Shown one piece after another: positions 35,058-43,469 of a stretch of DNA of 64,000 nt; positions within the stretch are counted from its first letter, which is position 1, and each line of letters begins with the position of its first letter. Where the stretch lies: NCBI RefSeq assembly GCF_018070075.1, contig NZ_JAGPXE010000004.1:62001-126000 (forward strand), in the 5' to 3' direction. The notes under the pieces are model-generated. The model searched no databases. It was not told the DNA's origin and saw only the letters and a list, made by a program, of their open reading frames with translations. The DNA is from Saccharopolyspora endophytica. GTDB taxonomy: Bacteria; Actinomycetota; Actinomycetes; Mycobacteriales; Pseudonocardiaceae. Both the position numbers and the translations under genes were made by a program.

Positions 35058-35851
35058 GCAGGTACCTGATCCCCGGCGCGCTGGTCGCCGCACCGGTGCT
35101 GGTGGCGCTGTTCGGTCCGCTGTTCGCCGCGGACGACCCCGCCAAGGACGTGGCGTTCGTGCTCGGCGGCGGGCACCTGTTCGGCACCGACTTCGTCGGC
35201 CGCGACGTGCTCGACGAGGTGCTGCTCGGCGGCCGGTCGCTGGTGTTCACGGCTCTGACGGCCACCGCCTGCACCTACCTGCTGGCCCTCCCGCTGGGGC
35301 TGCTCGCGGGCATGACCCGCAACCGGCTGCTGGACGAGGTGGTGATGCGTCCGCTGGACCTGCTGCTCGCGGTCCCGTCGATGCTGATGTTGCTGCTGCT
35401 GGCGGCGCTGGCCCCGGGCCAACCGTGGGTTCTCGTGGCGGTCGTCGCGCTGATCAACCTGCCGGACGTCGTGCGCATCACCCGCGCCGCCGCGCTGTCG
35501 CTGGCGGCACGGCCCGCCGTGGAGGCGATGCGGCTGCAGGGCGAGAGCCGGGCGCGCATCGCCGTGGGCTACGTCGCCCGCGCGATGCGACGCACGCTGG
35601 CGGCCGACCTGGGAACCCGGTTCACCGGGGCGATCTACCTGGTGGCCTCGGCGAGCTTCCTCGGCGTGGGGCTCTCCCCGCAGGCCGGGGACTGGGCGGC
35701 GATGGTGGACCGCAACCGCACCGGGCTGTTCCTGCAGCCGTGGGCGGTGGTGCTGCCCGCGCTGCTGATCATCGCGCTGTCGGTCGGCGTGAACCTGCTG
35801 TTCGACCGCTGGCTCCGGCAGTCCGACACGACCTTCCTGGAGGCCCGGTGA
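35054..35851 (+). CDS. ABC transporter permease (DppC/NikC/CntC type)
   Basis: A 265-residue second permease. It shows the DppC-family start LFGTDFVGRDVLDEVLLGGR, the PSMLMLLLLAALAPG segment, and an EAA-type loop VEAMRLQGESRARIAVGYVA with ASASFLGVGLSPQAGDWAAM after it. ATG overlaps the previous stop by 4 bp, and the stop overlaps the ATPase start by 4 bp. Works with the preceding permease. Confidence 0.92.
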   Translation: MSRYLIPGALVAAPVLVALFGPLFAADDPAKDVAFVLGGGHLFGTDFVGRDVLDEVLLGGRSLVFTALTATACTYLLALPLGLLAGMTRNRLLDEVVMRPLDLLLAVPSMLMLLLLAALAPGQPWVLVAVVALINLPDVVRITRAAALSLAARPAVEAMRLQGESRARIAVGYVARAMRRTLAADLGTRFTGAIYLVASASFLGVGLSPQAGDWAAMVDRNRTGLFLQPWAVVLPALLIIALSVGVNLLFDRWLRQSDTTFLEAR

Positions 35852-37308
35852 CCGCCATCGACGTGCGGAACCTGACCGTCACCCTCGGCGATCGCAAGCT
35901 CGTCTCGGACGCCACGTTCCGCCTGAACGGCGGCGAGATCGCAGCGCTGGTCGGCGAGTCCGGCAGCGGCAAGACCACCACCGCTCTCGCGCTGCTCGGC
36001 GAGAGACCGCCCGGCGCGGTGATCTCCGGTGATGTCGACGTCGACGGGCAGGTGGGGTTCATCCCGCAGCAGCCGTCGGCGGCGCTGAACCCGGTGCGCC
36101 GCATCGGTTCGGTGCTCGCCGAGATCGCCCGGCTGCACGTGCCGAAGCAGCAGGTCCGGCAGCGGGTCCTGGACGCGCTCCGGCGCGCGCAGATCCCGGA
36201 CGGCGAGCGGTTCCTGCGCCGCTACCCGCATCAGCTCTCCGGTGGACAGCAGCAGCGGATCGTGCTGGCCCAGGCCCTCATCGGCGACCCGAAGGTGCTC
36301 ATCGCCGACGAGCCGACGACCGGTCAGGACCCGGTCACGAGGTCGCAGCTGGCGGCGGAGCTGCGGGCGGTCGCCGAGCAGGGTGTGGCGATCCTGCTGC
36401 TCACCCACGACCTCGACCTGGTCCGCGACCTCGCGCACCGGGTCCTGCTCGTGGAGGGCGGCCGCGTTCGTCCCTCCGATGTGGACGGCATCGCCGAGGC
36501 GACGGCGGTCGCACCGGCACCTCCGCAGGCGGCGGATCCGGTCCTGTCCGTGCGGGGCCTGACCGCGGGCCATCGCGGGACCGACACGCTCCACGGAGTT
36601 TCGCTGCAGGTCGCGCCGGGTGAGAGGCTCGCGGTGCTGGGCCGTTCCGGCAGCGGGAAGACGACCCTCGCGCGGTGTGTCTCCGGACTCCACCGGCACC
36701 GCTCGGGTGAGGTCCTGCTCGGCGGTGAGCCGTTGTCCCCGGTGCTGCGCCGGCGTTCCCGGGAGCAGCTCGCCCGCGTGCAGCACGTCTTCCAGGACGC
36801 GCGGGCCTCGTTCAGCGAGTTCACCCCGGTGCTGGACCAGGTCGCGCGGACCGCGGAGCGGTTGCGGGACGTGCCCGGTGACCGGGCGCGGGCGCGAGCC
36901 GCCGATGAGCTGGCGCAGCTGGGGATTCCCGAGTCGACCGCGAGGCGGACCCCGGCGGGCCTGTCCGGTGGGGAGTTGCAGCGGGCCGCGCTGGTCCGCG
37001 CGGTGCTGGCCGAACCGGACGTGCTGATCTGCGACGAGATCACCTCCGGTCTGGACCCGCGACGACGAGCGGACCTGCTGGACGTGCTGGCCAAGCTGCA
37101 GCACAACACCGGGTGCGCGTTGCTGGTCATCACCCACGACCTGGCCGGTGTCGCCGGGCTCGCGCACCGCGTCCTGGTGCTCGACGAGGGCCGGGTGGTC
37201 GAGCAGGGGCCCGCCGCCGAGGTCCTGGCCTCGCCGCGGCACGCGGTCACCAGGTCCCTCGTCACCGCCGAAGCGGGAGGTCGGGAGACATGGCCTACCG
37301 CTAATTGA
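35848..37308 (+). CDS. Fused double ABC ATPase (DppD-DppF/CntD-CntF type)
   Basis: A 486-residue protein with two complete nucleotide-binding domains in one chain. Domain 1 (residues ~1-215): Walker A GESGSGKTT, signature LSGGQQQR, Walker B VLIADEP, H-loop LTHD. Domain 2 (~230-470): Walker A GRSGSGKTT, signature LSGGELQR, Walker B VLICDE, H-loop ITHD. In most peptide/nickel importers these are two genes. No catalytic residue looks lost, so both sites should hydrolyse ATP. GTG start overlaps the permease stop. A Zur-like box begins at the very 3' end of the gene. Confidence 0.93.
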   Translation: MTAIDVRNLTVTLGDRKLVSDATFRLNGGEIAALVGESGSGKTTTALALLGERPPGAVISGDVDVDGQVGFIPQQPSAALNPVRRIGSVLAEIARLHVPKQQVRQRVLDALRRAQIPDGERFLRRYPHQLSGGQQQRIVLAQALIGDPKVLIADEPTTGQDPVTRSQLAAELRAVAEQGVAILLLTHDLDLVRDLAHRVLLVEGGRVRPSDVDGIAEATAVAPAPPQAADPVLSVRGLTAGHRGTDTLHGVSLQVAPGERLAVLGRSGSGKTTLARCVSGLHRHRSGEVLLGGEPLSPVLRRRSREQLARVQHVFQDARASFSEFTPVLDQVARTAERLRDVPGDRARARAADELAQLGIPESTARRTPAGLSGGELQRAALVRAVLAEPDVLICDEITSGLDPRRRADLLDVLAKLQHNTGCALLVITHDLAGVAGLAHRVLVLDEGRVVEQGPAAEVLASPRHAVTRSLVTAEAGGRETWPTAN

Positions 37309-37320
37309 ATATGATTTTCA
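37306..37320 (+). promoter_or_regulatory. Second Zur-like box, upstream of the GNAT gene
   Basis: TGAATATGATTTTCA matches TGAAAATGATTTTCA at 14 of 15 positions; the flanks make TTGAA...TTCAA arms (37305-37321). A -10-like TATGAT (37310-37315) lies inside the box, with a partial -35 (GAGACA) 19 bp upstream. It starts inside the last codons of the ATPase gene and is 28 bp from the GNAT start codon. Confidence 0.72.
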
Positions 37321-37348
37321 AAAGACGTTGTCGACGGAGGAGGTAGAC

Positions 37349-37903
37349 GTGATCCAGCTCGGGGAGCGACAGATCGGCCGGTACGTGGTGCGCGAAGCGA
37401 CCCGGGCGGACGCGGCGGGCGCCAGGTCGGTCATGCTCGACACCTTCTACCAGGAGTTCGGCTACGGCTACGACCCGCGCTGGCACGACGACGTGGTCGA
37501 CATGGACACCGCCTACTTCGACGACCCCCGGCAAGCCCTGTTGGTCGCCGCGCTGGACGACGAGGTCGTCGCCACCACCTCCGTCCGCGCCGACGGCCCG
37601 CAGAGCCCGCCGCACGCGCCCTGGCTCGCCGAGCGCTATCCCTCGGGCAGGACCGCCCAGATCTTCCGCGTCTACGTCCGCCGCGAGCACCGCCGCCACG
37701 GGCTGGCCAGGGAACTGGTCGAGATGGCCTGCCGCTTCGTCGCGCTGACGCCCGGCTACGAGTCGATCTACCTGCACACCAACGCCGCCATCGACGGTGC
37801 CGAGCCGTTCTGGCGCAGCGTCGCCAAGGAGATCCACGACGGCCGCACCGACCCGGCGCACAGCCCTGCCGTGCACTTCGAGATCCCGATCCCGGTCATC
37901 TGA
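37349..37903 (+). CDS. GNAT-family N-acetyltransferase under a Zur-like box
   Basis: A 184-residue GNAT protein. The acetyl-CoA-binding motif is QIFRVYVRREHRRHGLAREL (R-x2-G-x-A/G pattern as HRRHGLA). The strand VREATRADAAGARSVML starts the fold and IYLHTNAAIDGAEPFWRSVA closes it. GTG start after GGAGGAGGTAGAC. It has its own Zur-like box and -10 element and is also read from the cluster. It may acetylate the metallophore or a precursor, or give self-protection. Acceptor unknown. Confidence 0.85.
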   Translation: MIQLGERQIGRYVVREATRADAAGARSVMLDTFYQEFGYGYDPRWHDDVVDMDTAYFDDPRQALLVAALDDEVVATTSVRADGPQSPPHAPWLAERYPSGRTAQIFRVYVRREHRRHGLARELVEMACRFVALTPGYESIYLHTNAAIDGAEPFWRSVAKEIHDGRTDPAHSPAVHFEIPIPVI

Positions 37904-38134
37904 CCGTCGGCCGACACACCCGCCTCACCACGAACATCACTCCACGGCGGCGTGTTCAAAGGTTCTTCTCGCCAACCGGTTTCAGCGCGTGATCGATTCG
38001 CCACCCCATCCAGCGATGACTGTTCGCTAGCGTTTTCGAACGCCGCGCGGCACACTTGAAACATCAGTTCGACGGACGGATTCTCGTTCGACGGCTCGTT
38101 GTTTGACAAGTGCAGAGTGGGAAAGCACAGGCGC
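37904..38134. other. Convergent intergenic region without recognised features
   Basis: 231 bp between the GNAT gene and the kinase gene, which converge. No repeat of family A or B, no strong hairpin and no small gene were recognised. The sequence is less GC-rich than its surroundings. Confidence 0.5.
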
Positions 38135-39034
38135 TCAACCGAGAAGGCGCCGCTGCGCGATCTCCAGGAATTCACCACGCCCCGACCCCACCGCGTACAC
38201 GCCCAGCGAAACCGAGAACCGGAACTCCGAGAGGAGCCGAACATGCGACACGAATTCAGCTCGTACCCTCCCACCGGCCTGCGCATAACCCGCGAGCAGC
38301 CGCGACAGGCCGCGCTCGCCGAACGCGTTGTGGGCGGGCACGAAGTCCAGCGCCGGGTCGTCGACCGCGGCATCCGTCCAGTCCAGAACCCCTGTCAGAC
38401 GACCGGATTCGTCCACCAGGCAATGACCGGGGTGCAGATCCGCGTGAACCAGGCGCAGATCCGCGGTCCGTGACCAGTGCACGTCGTCGTGGATCCACGA
38501 TCGCCAGCGCGCCGCCTTCTTCTCGGGAACCTCCATCATGCTCTCCGCCAGCCTCAGGTGATCGTCGGTCTCCTCCCGGAGATCCCGAGCGCCTGAGACC
38601 GGCACGCCCAGCCGCGCGACCTCGTCGACCTCGGTGCGGTGCAGTTCCGCGATCACCGCACCGAGGTCGGCGAAGAACTCCTCGGAGGGCTCACGCCACC
38701 ACTGGTACTCCAGGGTTTTCGGGTGTTCCGGCCCCAGCGGCCGTCCCGGGAGCCTGCGGTAGGCGACAAGCTCCGGCGTGCAGATCTCCCAGTCGGGAAC
38801 GGCGACGGGCAGGCGTGGGCGCAGGTGCTCCAGCAGGCGCCGCTCGCCCTCGATCAGGTCGCCGACCTCACGACGCCGGGGTACGCGCAGCACCCAGCGG
38901 GTCCCGTCGGCGTCGACCGCATGTCCGACCTGGAAGTCCCAGCCGGTCTCATCGATCTCCTCGACCCGGACCCGAAGGCCGTGCCGTTGCGCGAGTTCTG
39001 CCAGCACCGCTCCGACGTTAGCGGACCCGTCCAC
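38135..39034 (-). CDS. mph: Macrolide 2'-phosphotransferase-like kinase (Mph/APH family)
   Basis: A 299-residue aminoglycoside/macrolide phosphotransferase-fold protein. It follows Mph(A) closely in layout: TRWVLRVPRRREV (nucleotide Lys/Arg region), LPVAVPDWEICTPELVAYRR, the catalytic loop RLVHADLHPGHCLVDESG, the metal-binding VLDWTDAAVDDPALDFV, and FGERGLSRLLAGYAQAGGRV. Such kinases phosphorylate the desosamine 2'-OH of macrolides using GTP. GTG at 39034 gives an N-terminus of the same length as Mph(A); a GTG at 39007 is the alternative. It lies 77 bp downstream of the toxin operon on the same strand, but need not belong to it. Resistance activity is inferred. Confidence 0.85.
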   Translation of the reverse strand: MDGSANVGAVLAELAQRHGLRVRVEEIDETGWDFQVGHAVDADGTRWVLRVPRRREVGDLIEGERRLLEHLRPRLPVAVPDWEICTPELVAYRRLPGRPLGPEHPKTLEYQWWREPSEEFFADLGAVIAELHRTEVDEVARLGVPVSGARDLREETDDHLRLAESMMEVPEKKAARWRSWIHDDVHWSRTADLRLVHADLHPGHCLVDESGRLTGVLDWTDAAVDDPALDFVPAHNAFGERGLSRLLAGYAQAGGRVRAEFVSHVRLLSEFRFSVSLGVYAVGSGRGEFLEIAQRRLLG

Positions 39035-39111
39035 CCGGATTTGGTCGCGAGCTGTGCGGCCGCGAGATCGCTCGCACCCCGCACCGCCTCCGAGCGACTC
39101 GGCTGCGGGGT

Positions 39112-42100
39112 TCAGCCGCTGGCGACCTCGCCCGCGGCCGGAACGTCGTCGGGCAGCAGCAGGCAGAGGTCCTCCAGCGTCGGGGACGCCGTGCGCCGCA
39201 GCCGCTTCGCGTGGCGGGTGACCGCGGCGTCCATGACCTGGCGCGCGTAACGACCGTTGCCGAACGACGGGCCTCGCGGCGTGGACACGAAGTGCGCCCG
39301 CAGCGCCGCGACCGTCGGCCCGGTGCACTCGTAGCCGGCCGCAGCGGCGTGCTGGGTGACGATGGTGACCAGCTCGTCGTTGCTGTAGTCGGCGAAGCGC
39401 ACCCGCTGGGAGAACCGCGAGGACAGACCCGGGTTGGCGGACAGGAACTCCTCCATCTGCCCCTCGTACCCGGCCGCCACCACCACGACCTCGTCGCGGT
39501 GGTCCTCCATCAGCTTGACCAGCGTGTCGATGGCCTCCTGACCGAAGTCGGAGCCGGAACCGCGCTGCGAGGACAGCGTGTAGGCCTCGTCGATGAACAG
39601 CACACCGCCGCGCGCCCGGTCGAACGCCTCGGTGGTGCGGTGGGCGGTGTGGCCGACGTACTCGCCGACCAGGTCACCACGACCGACCTCGACGACCTGC
39701 CCCCGCTGGAGGATGCCCAGCGCGGCGAGGATCTCGCCGTAGAGGCGGGCGATCGTCGTCTTACCGGTACCGGGCGGCCCGCCGAAGATCAGGTGCCTGC
39801 TCAGCGACGGCACCGGCAGTCCGGCGGCCTGGCGCTGCTTGGCCGAGGCCAGCAGGTCGACCATGTTGCCGACCTCCGACTTCACATCGGCCAGGCCGAC
39901 CATGTGGTGCAGCTTGTTGAGCAGGCTCTCCACCTTGGCCGTGTCCGCGTTGGCCGCACCCGCCCCGACACCGCTGCCCGGCAGCGCACCGATGTCCTCC
40001 GGCAGCAGCCGGGTCATGGCGACGGGGTTGAGCTCGGGGTCGTCGGCGAGGCGGTAGGCCTGGCGGCCGATCATCTCCTCGAACACCTTGCGGGCGGTGC
40101 GGCCGTTGCCGAACGCCTCGTCCCGCGGGTACTTCGAGAAGTAGCCGAGCACCGCCTCGCGGGTCTCGAACTCCAGCCGGTAGTCGTTGGCGCGGCACAT
40201 GCCCTCGACGATGGTGACCAGCTCTTCGTTGCTGTAGTCGGCGAACTCGATGGTCCGCGAGAACCGGGATCCCAGGCCGGGGTTGGTGGCCAGGAACTTG
40301 CGCATCTCCATGGTGTAACCGGCGACGATGACCACCACGTCCTCGCGGTGGTCCTCCATCAGCTTCACCAGCGTGTCCACGGCTTCCTGACCGAAGTCGG
40401 CGCCGCCGCCACCTCCACCGGAGAGCGTGTAGGCCTCGTCGATGAACAGCACACCGCCGAGGGCCTTCTCGAAGCACTCGGTGGTCTTCAGCGCGGTGCC
40501 GCCGACGACGCTGGCCACCAGGTCGGCGCGGCCGACCTCGATGAGCTGGCCGGCGCGCAGCACGCCGAGCTCCTTGAGGATCTGCCCGTAGAGCCGCGCG
40601 ACCGTCGTCTTACCGGTACCGGGCGAACCCGCGAACACCAGGTGCCTGCTCATCGGCGGCATCGGCAGCCCGACCGCCGCGCGCTTCTCGGCCATCTGCT
40701 CCAGGCGGGTCAGGACCTCCACCTCGCGCTTGACGTCGGTGAGACCGACCAGCGCGTCGAGCTCACCGAGGAGCTCTCCCAGCCGGCCTTCCGAGCTCCG
40801 CTTGGCCTGCGCCGGTACGGGTTCGTAGCCGGACTCGCTCGACGGCGCCGCGTCGGCGCTGCGGGAGCTGCCGAAGCGCTGGGAATCGTCGGACTCGGGT
40901 GCGGCCTCACCCGAGTCGCTCTCCGGGTCGCCGTTCTGGGCGCTGGTGATTCCGCTGAGCCGCACGTTGTCGCGGCGGACCTGCAACCGCACACCGGCGC
41001 CGCGGTTGTCCTTGGTGACGGTGTCGCGGACGCTGATCGACTCGGTGGAGCCGACGACGATGCCGTCGGCGGCGTTCCCGGAGATCTCGCAGCGGTCGAG
41101 CACGCCGGAGGACCCGGCCGCCCACTCCAGACCGTTGCCCTCGCAGCCGCGGATGCGGGTCTGCTCCAGGGCCACCGACGAGGTCCCGGAGGCCTTCACA
41201 CCGTGCTCCCCGGCGTCTGAGAGGTCGCAGCTGCGCAGCACCGATTGGCCATCGGCAACCAGCACCGCCGTTCCCCCGCTGGCCGCGACGGTGATCCCGC
41301 GCAGGTCTGCGGAGCTCTGCTCGCTGACGCGCACGCCGACGCCCCCGGCGCCGGAGATCGCGACGTCCTCGACCTCGATCTGCGCCTTCGCGGCCAGCAG
41401 CACCGCATCGCCGGTCGCCTCCGCGACAGCGCCACCGGAGATGATGACCTTCGCACCGCGCACCTCGATGCCGGGACCGGCCGGGCGTCGCAGCGTCAGC
41501 TCGCGGAAGGTCCCGGTGCCGTTCTCGGTCACGACCACCCCGGCGCCACCGGCACCGGTCACGTCGAGCGAGGAGAACGACGGCGACGCCCCGGCGATCC
41601 ACACCCCGGCGTCCCGGGAGTCCACGACGGTGCACTCGCCGAACTCGCCCTGGGAGCCTTCGAGCACGTGCACGCCGTACCCGGCGGGCTTGTCGATGCG
41701 CAGCCGGTGGATCTCGGGCTCGCCCTGCTGCACCAGCACGACGCCCTGCGCCCCGGGGGAGGTGATCGTGCAGTCCTCGATCACCGGCGTCGATCGGGAG
41801 GCGATGAGCAGTCCGACACCGGCCGGCTCGGTGATGGAGGTGCCGCTCAGCCGGAAGGAGCTGTTGCCCTCCACCACCACGGCGGGGTTCCCGGCGCGCA
41901 CGATCCGGGAATCGCGCATCGCGCCCCGAGCGCGTTCCGCGGCCAGCACGGCGCTGCCCTCGGCGTCGGCGATGGTGCATCCGACGAACTGCGGGTCGGC
42001 ATCGGTGCGGATCACGACCGCGGCTGCTTTGACGTTGCTGATCGTGCAGTTCCCGAAGTGGCCCTCGGCGCCGTCGATGGCGATCACCCCGGCCCCGGCG

Positions 42101-42507
42101 GGGTTGGTGAACTCGGTTCCGCTGGCGCTGGCCTCGGCCTGGCCGTGCACGTAGAGCGCTGCCGCCGACGACGCCTCGACGCGGCACTCCTCCAGCTTCA
42201 GCCGACCGGTGGAGACGTCGATGGCCGAGGTCTCGGGTCCGCTGTGGACCAGGACCAAGCCGGAGAGCACCGCGGTTTCGGCCGCCATCACGATGGCCGG
42301 GTCACCGGTGGACTCGATCCGCACGCCCCCTTCCGCTCCCGCCGCCGACAGCGTCACGTCGCGGCTGAGCACCACTGATTCGGTGTAGGTGCCGGGCTGG
42401 ATGGAGATGACGTCACCGGTGGTCGCCGCCGCGATGGCGTCACCGATGGTGCGGAACGAGTCCGGGGCGGTCGCGGAGACCGACAGCATCGATCGTGTGT
42501 TGGTCAT
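39112..42507 (-). CDS. Right-handed beta-helix protein fused to two EccA-like AAA ATPase domains
   Basis: A 1131-residue protein. Residues ~20-530 are a run of parallel beta-helix coils ([20 protein letters not shown] at the start, then repeated 'GxGVxVxGxAxVxLxGCxI' turns such as [20 protein letters not shown]). Two CbxX/CfqX-type AAA domains follow. The first has Walker [10 protein letters not shown] near residue 626, the second GPPGTGKTT near residue 908; each has [11 protein letters not shown] as Walker B and arginine-finger context. EccA chaperones of type VII secretion carry one such AAA domain. ATG overlaps the upstream stop by 4 bp. Likely role: ATP-driven handling of the giant substrate encoded upstream. 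Confidence 0.9.
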   Translation of the reverse strand: MTNTRSMLSVSATAPDSFRTIGDAIAAATTGDVISIQPGTYTESVVLSRDVTLSAAGAEGGVRIESTGDPAIVMAAETAVLSGLVLVHSGPETSAIDVSTGRLKLEECRVEASSAAALYVHGQAEASASGTEFTNPAGAGVIAIDGAEGHFGNCTISNVKAAAVVIRTDADPQFVGCTIADAEGSAVLAAERARGAMRDSRIVRAGNPAVVVEGNSSFRLSGTSITEPAGVGLLIASRSTPVIEDCTITSPGAQGVVLVQQGEPEIHRLRIDKPAGYGVHVLEGSQGEFGECTVVDSRDAGVWIAGASPSFSSLDVTGAGGAGVVVTENGTGTFRELTLRRPAGPGIEVRGAKVIISGGAVAEATGDAVLLAAKAQIEVEDVAISGAGGVGVRVSEQSSADLRGITVAASGGTAVLVADGQSVLRSCDLSDAGEHGVKASGTSSVALEQTRIRGCEGNGLEWAAGSSGVLDRCEISGNAADGIVVGSTESISVRDTVTKDNRGAGVRLQVRRDNVRLSGITSAQNGDPESDSGEAAPESDDSQRFGSSRSADAAPSSESGYEPVPAQAKRSSEGRLGELLGELDALVGLTDVKREVEVLTRLEQMAEKRAAVGLPMPPMSRHLVFAGSPGTGKTTVARLYGQILKELGVLRAGQLIEVGRADLVASVVGGTALKTTECFEKALGGVLFIDEAYTLSGGGGGGADFGQEAVDTLVKLMEDHREDVVVIVAGYTMEMRKFLATNPGLGSRFSRTIEFADYSNEELVTIVEGMCRANDYRLEFETREAVLGYFSKYPRDEAFGNGRTARKVFEEMIGRQAYRLADDPELNPVAMTRLLPEDIGALPGSGVGAGAANADTAKVESLLNKLHHMVGLADVKSEVGNMVDLLASAKQRQAAGLPVPSLSRHLIFGGPPGTGKTTIARLYGEILAALGILQRGQVVEVGRGDLVGEYVGHTAHRTTEAFDRARGGVLFIDEAYTLSSQRGSGSDFGQEAIDTLVKLMEDHRDEVVVVAAGYEGQMEEFLSANPGLSSRFSQRVRFADYSNDELVTIVTQHAAAAGYECTGPTVAALRAHFVSTPRGPSFGNGRYARQVMDAAVTRHAKRLRRTASPTLEDLCLLLPDDVPAAGEVASG

Positions 42508-43469
42508 TCTCGCCCCAGTTTTTCTTCAGCCGATTCGGTTTTCAATCGTTCGGTGAGAACACCCATCGCGCGGTGCAGGTCCAGCCGGCCGAGCGCGGGA
42601 GGCTCGGTGCTCGCGGCCACCACGTGCGAGACCAGGTCGGGATCCGGCGCCAGGTGGTAGCGGTCGAGGTAGTAGTGGACCGCGTCGTTCCAGACCCAGG
42701 TGCCGTCCGAGCGGAAGTTCAGCGGCACGGTGCGGTTCGGGTCGATCACATCGGGCATGACCTGATCGGTGGCCATCGCGATCGGCGCGGAGCGCAGGTA
42801 ACCGAGCACGCGCTGCCGCTCCACCGCTTCGGCGCGCGGGTGATCGGGTCGGAAGAACGGTTTGCCGAGGGTGTCGGCACCGTCGAACACCCGCGCCAGC
42901 CGCGCGGGCGGCGCCGGGTTCCAGACCAGTTCGGACGTCGCCAGCGCGGCCTCGTGGTACCGGGTCGGGGCGGCGTCGGCGTGGAAGACCTCGACGCGCG
43001 GGTCGGCGCCCGCTTCGGTGAGCCCGTGCTGGATCTCGGCCGTGAGTTCGACGAGATCGGCGTCCTGCTCCGCTTCGACGAGGTACACCGGCTCCGTCGT
43101 CTCCGCCGAGACCCGGCCGCTGCGCCACAGCGCCCGCACTCCCCCCACCCGCTCGGCGGACCGCACTGCGGCCTCGTCGGCGTCGTCGGCGGATTCCGCG
43201 GCGAACCGCCACGGCGGTGGTTCGGTGGCGCGCGGTGCCTCCGCGAGCGCGGCGGCGTCGATGTCGTGCTCCTGCGCCAGGGCCGTGAGCAGTTCGACCT
43301 CCGGCTCGGTCAGCGCCAGGCCCAGGCCGACGGCGCTGATGAGCGAGTCGGCGATCTCGTCGAGCTCGTCGTCGGCCAGGCAGGTGCGCAGGACCGCGAG
43401 CTCGGCGTCGGGGATCCGGCCCGCCAGCTGGAGCAGGAGACCGTGCACCTCGGGGGGTTCCGGTCTCAC
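42504..43469 (-). CDS. Uncharacterised T7SS-locus protein (321 aa)
   Basis: No family recognised with confidence. The N-terminal ~60 residues are acidic and helical ([40 protein letters not shown]). The C-terminal third has a conserved-looking stretch [20 protein letters not shown] with [15 protein letters not shown] after it, a pattern seen in actinobacterial proteins of unknown role. No signal peptide or membrane segment. GTG start overlaps the stop of the proline-rich gene, and the stop overlaps the AAA gene start (ATGA). This dense coupling argues for a shared function. It could be a substrate-specific chaperone or immunity protein; neither is shown. Confidence 0.75.
   Translation of the reverse strand: MRPEPPEVHGLLLQLAGRIPDAELAVLRTCLADDELDEIADSLISAVGLGLALTEPEVELLTALAQEHDIDAAALAEAPRATEPPPWRFAAESADDADEAAVRSAERVGGVRALWRSGRVSAETTEPVYLVEAEQDADLVELTAEIQHGLTEAGADPRVEVFHADAAPTRYHEAALATSELVWNPAPPARLARVFDGADTLGKPFFRPDHPRAEAVERQRVLGYLRSAPIAMATDQVMPDVIDPNRTVPLNFRSDGTWVWNDAVHYYLDRYHLAPDPDLVSHVVAASTEPPALGRLDLHRAMGVLTERLKTESAEEKLGRE

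Noticed and set aside
26422..37903. EDDS (aes-type) or NRPS siderophore cluster
   Set aside because: No ornithine-cyclodeaminase-like (SbnB), IucA/IucC-like or NRPS gene is present.
40946..42154. A 402-codon plus-strand frame opposite the beta-helix gene
   Set aside because: Ser/Pro/Thr-rich shadow of the repeated beta-helix codons; no domain or start signal.
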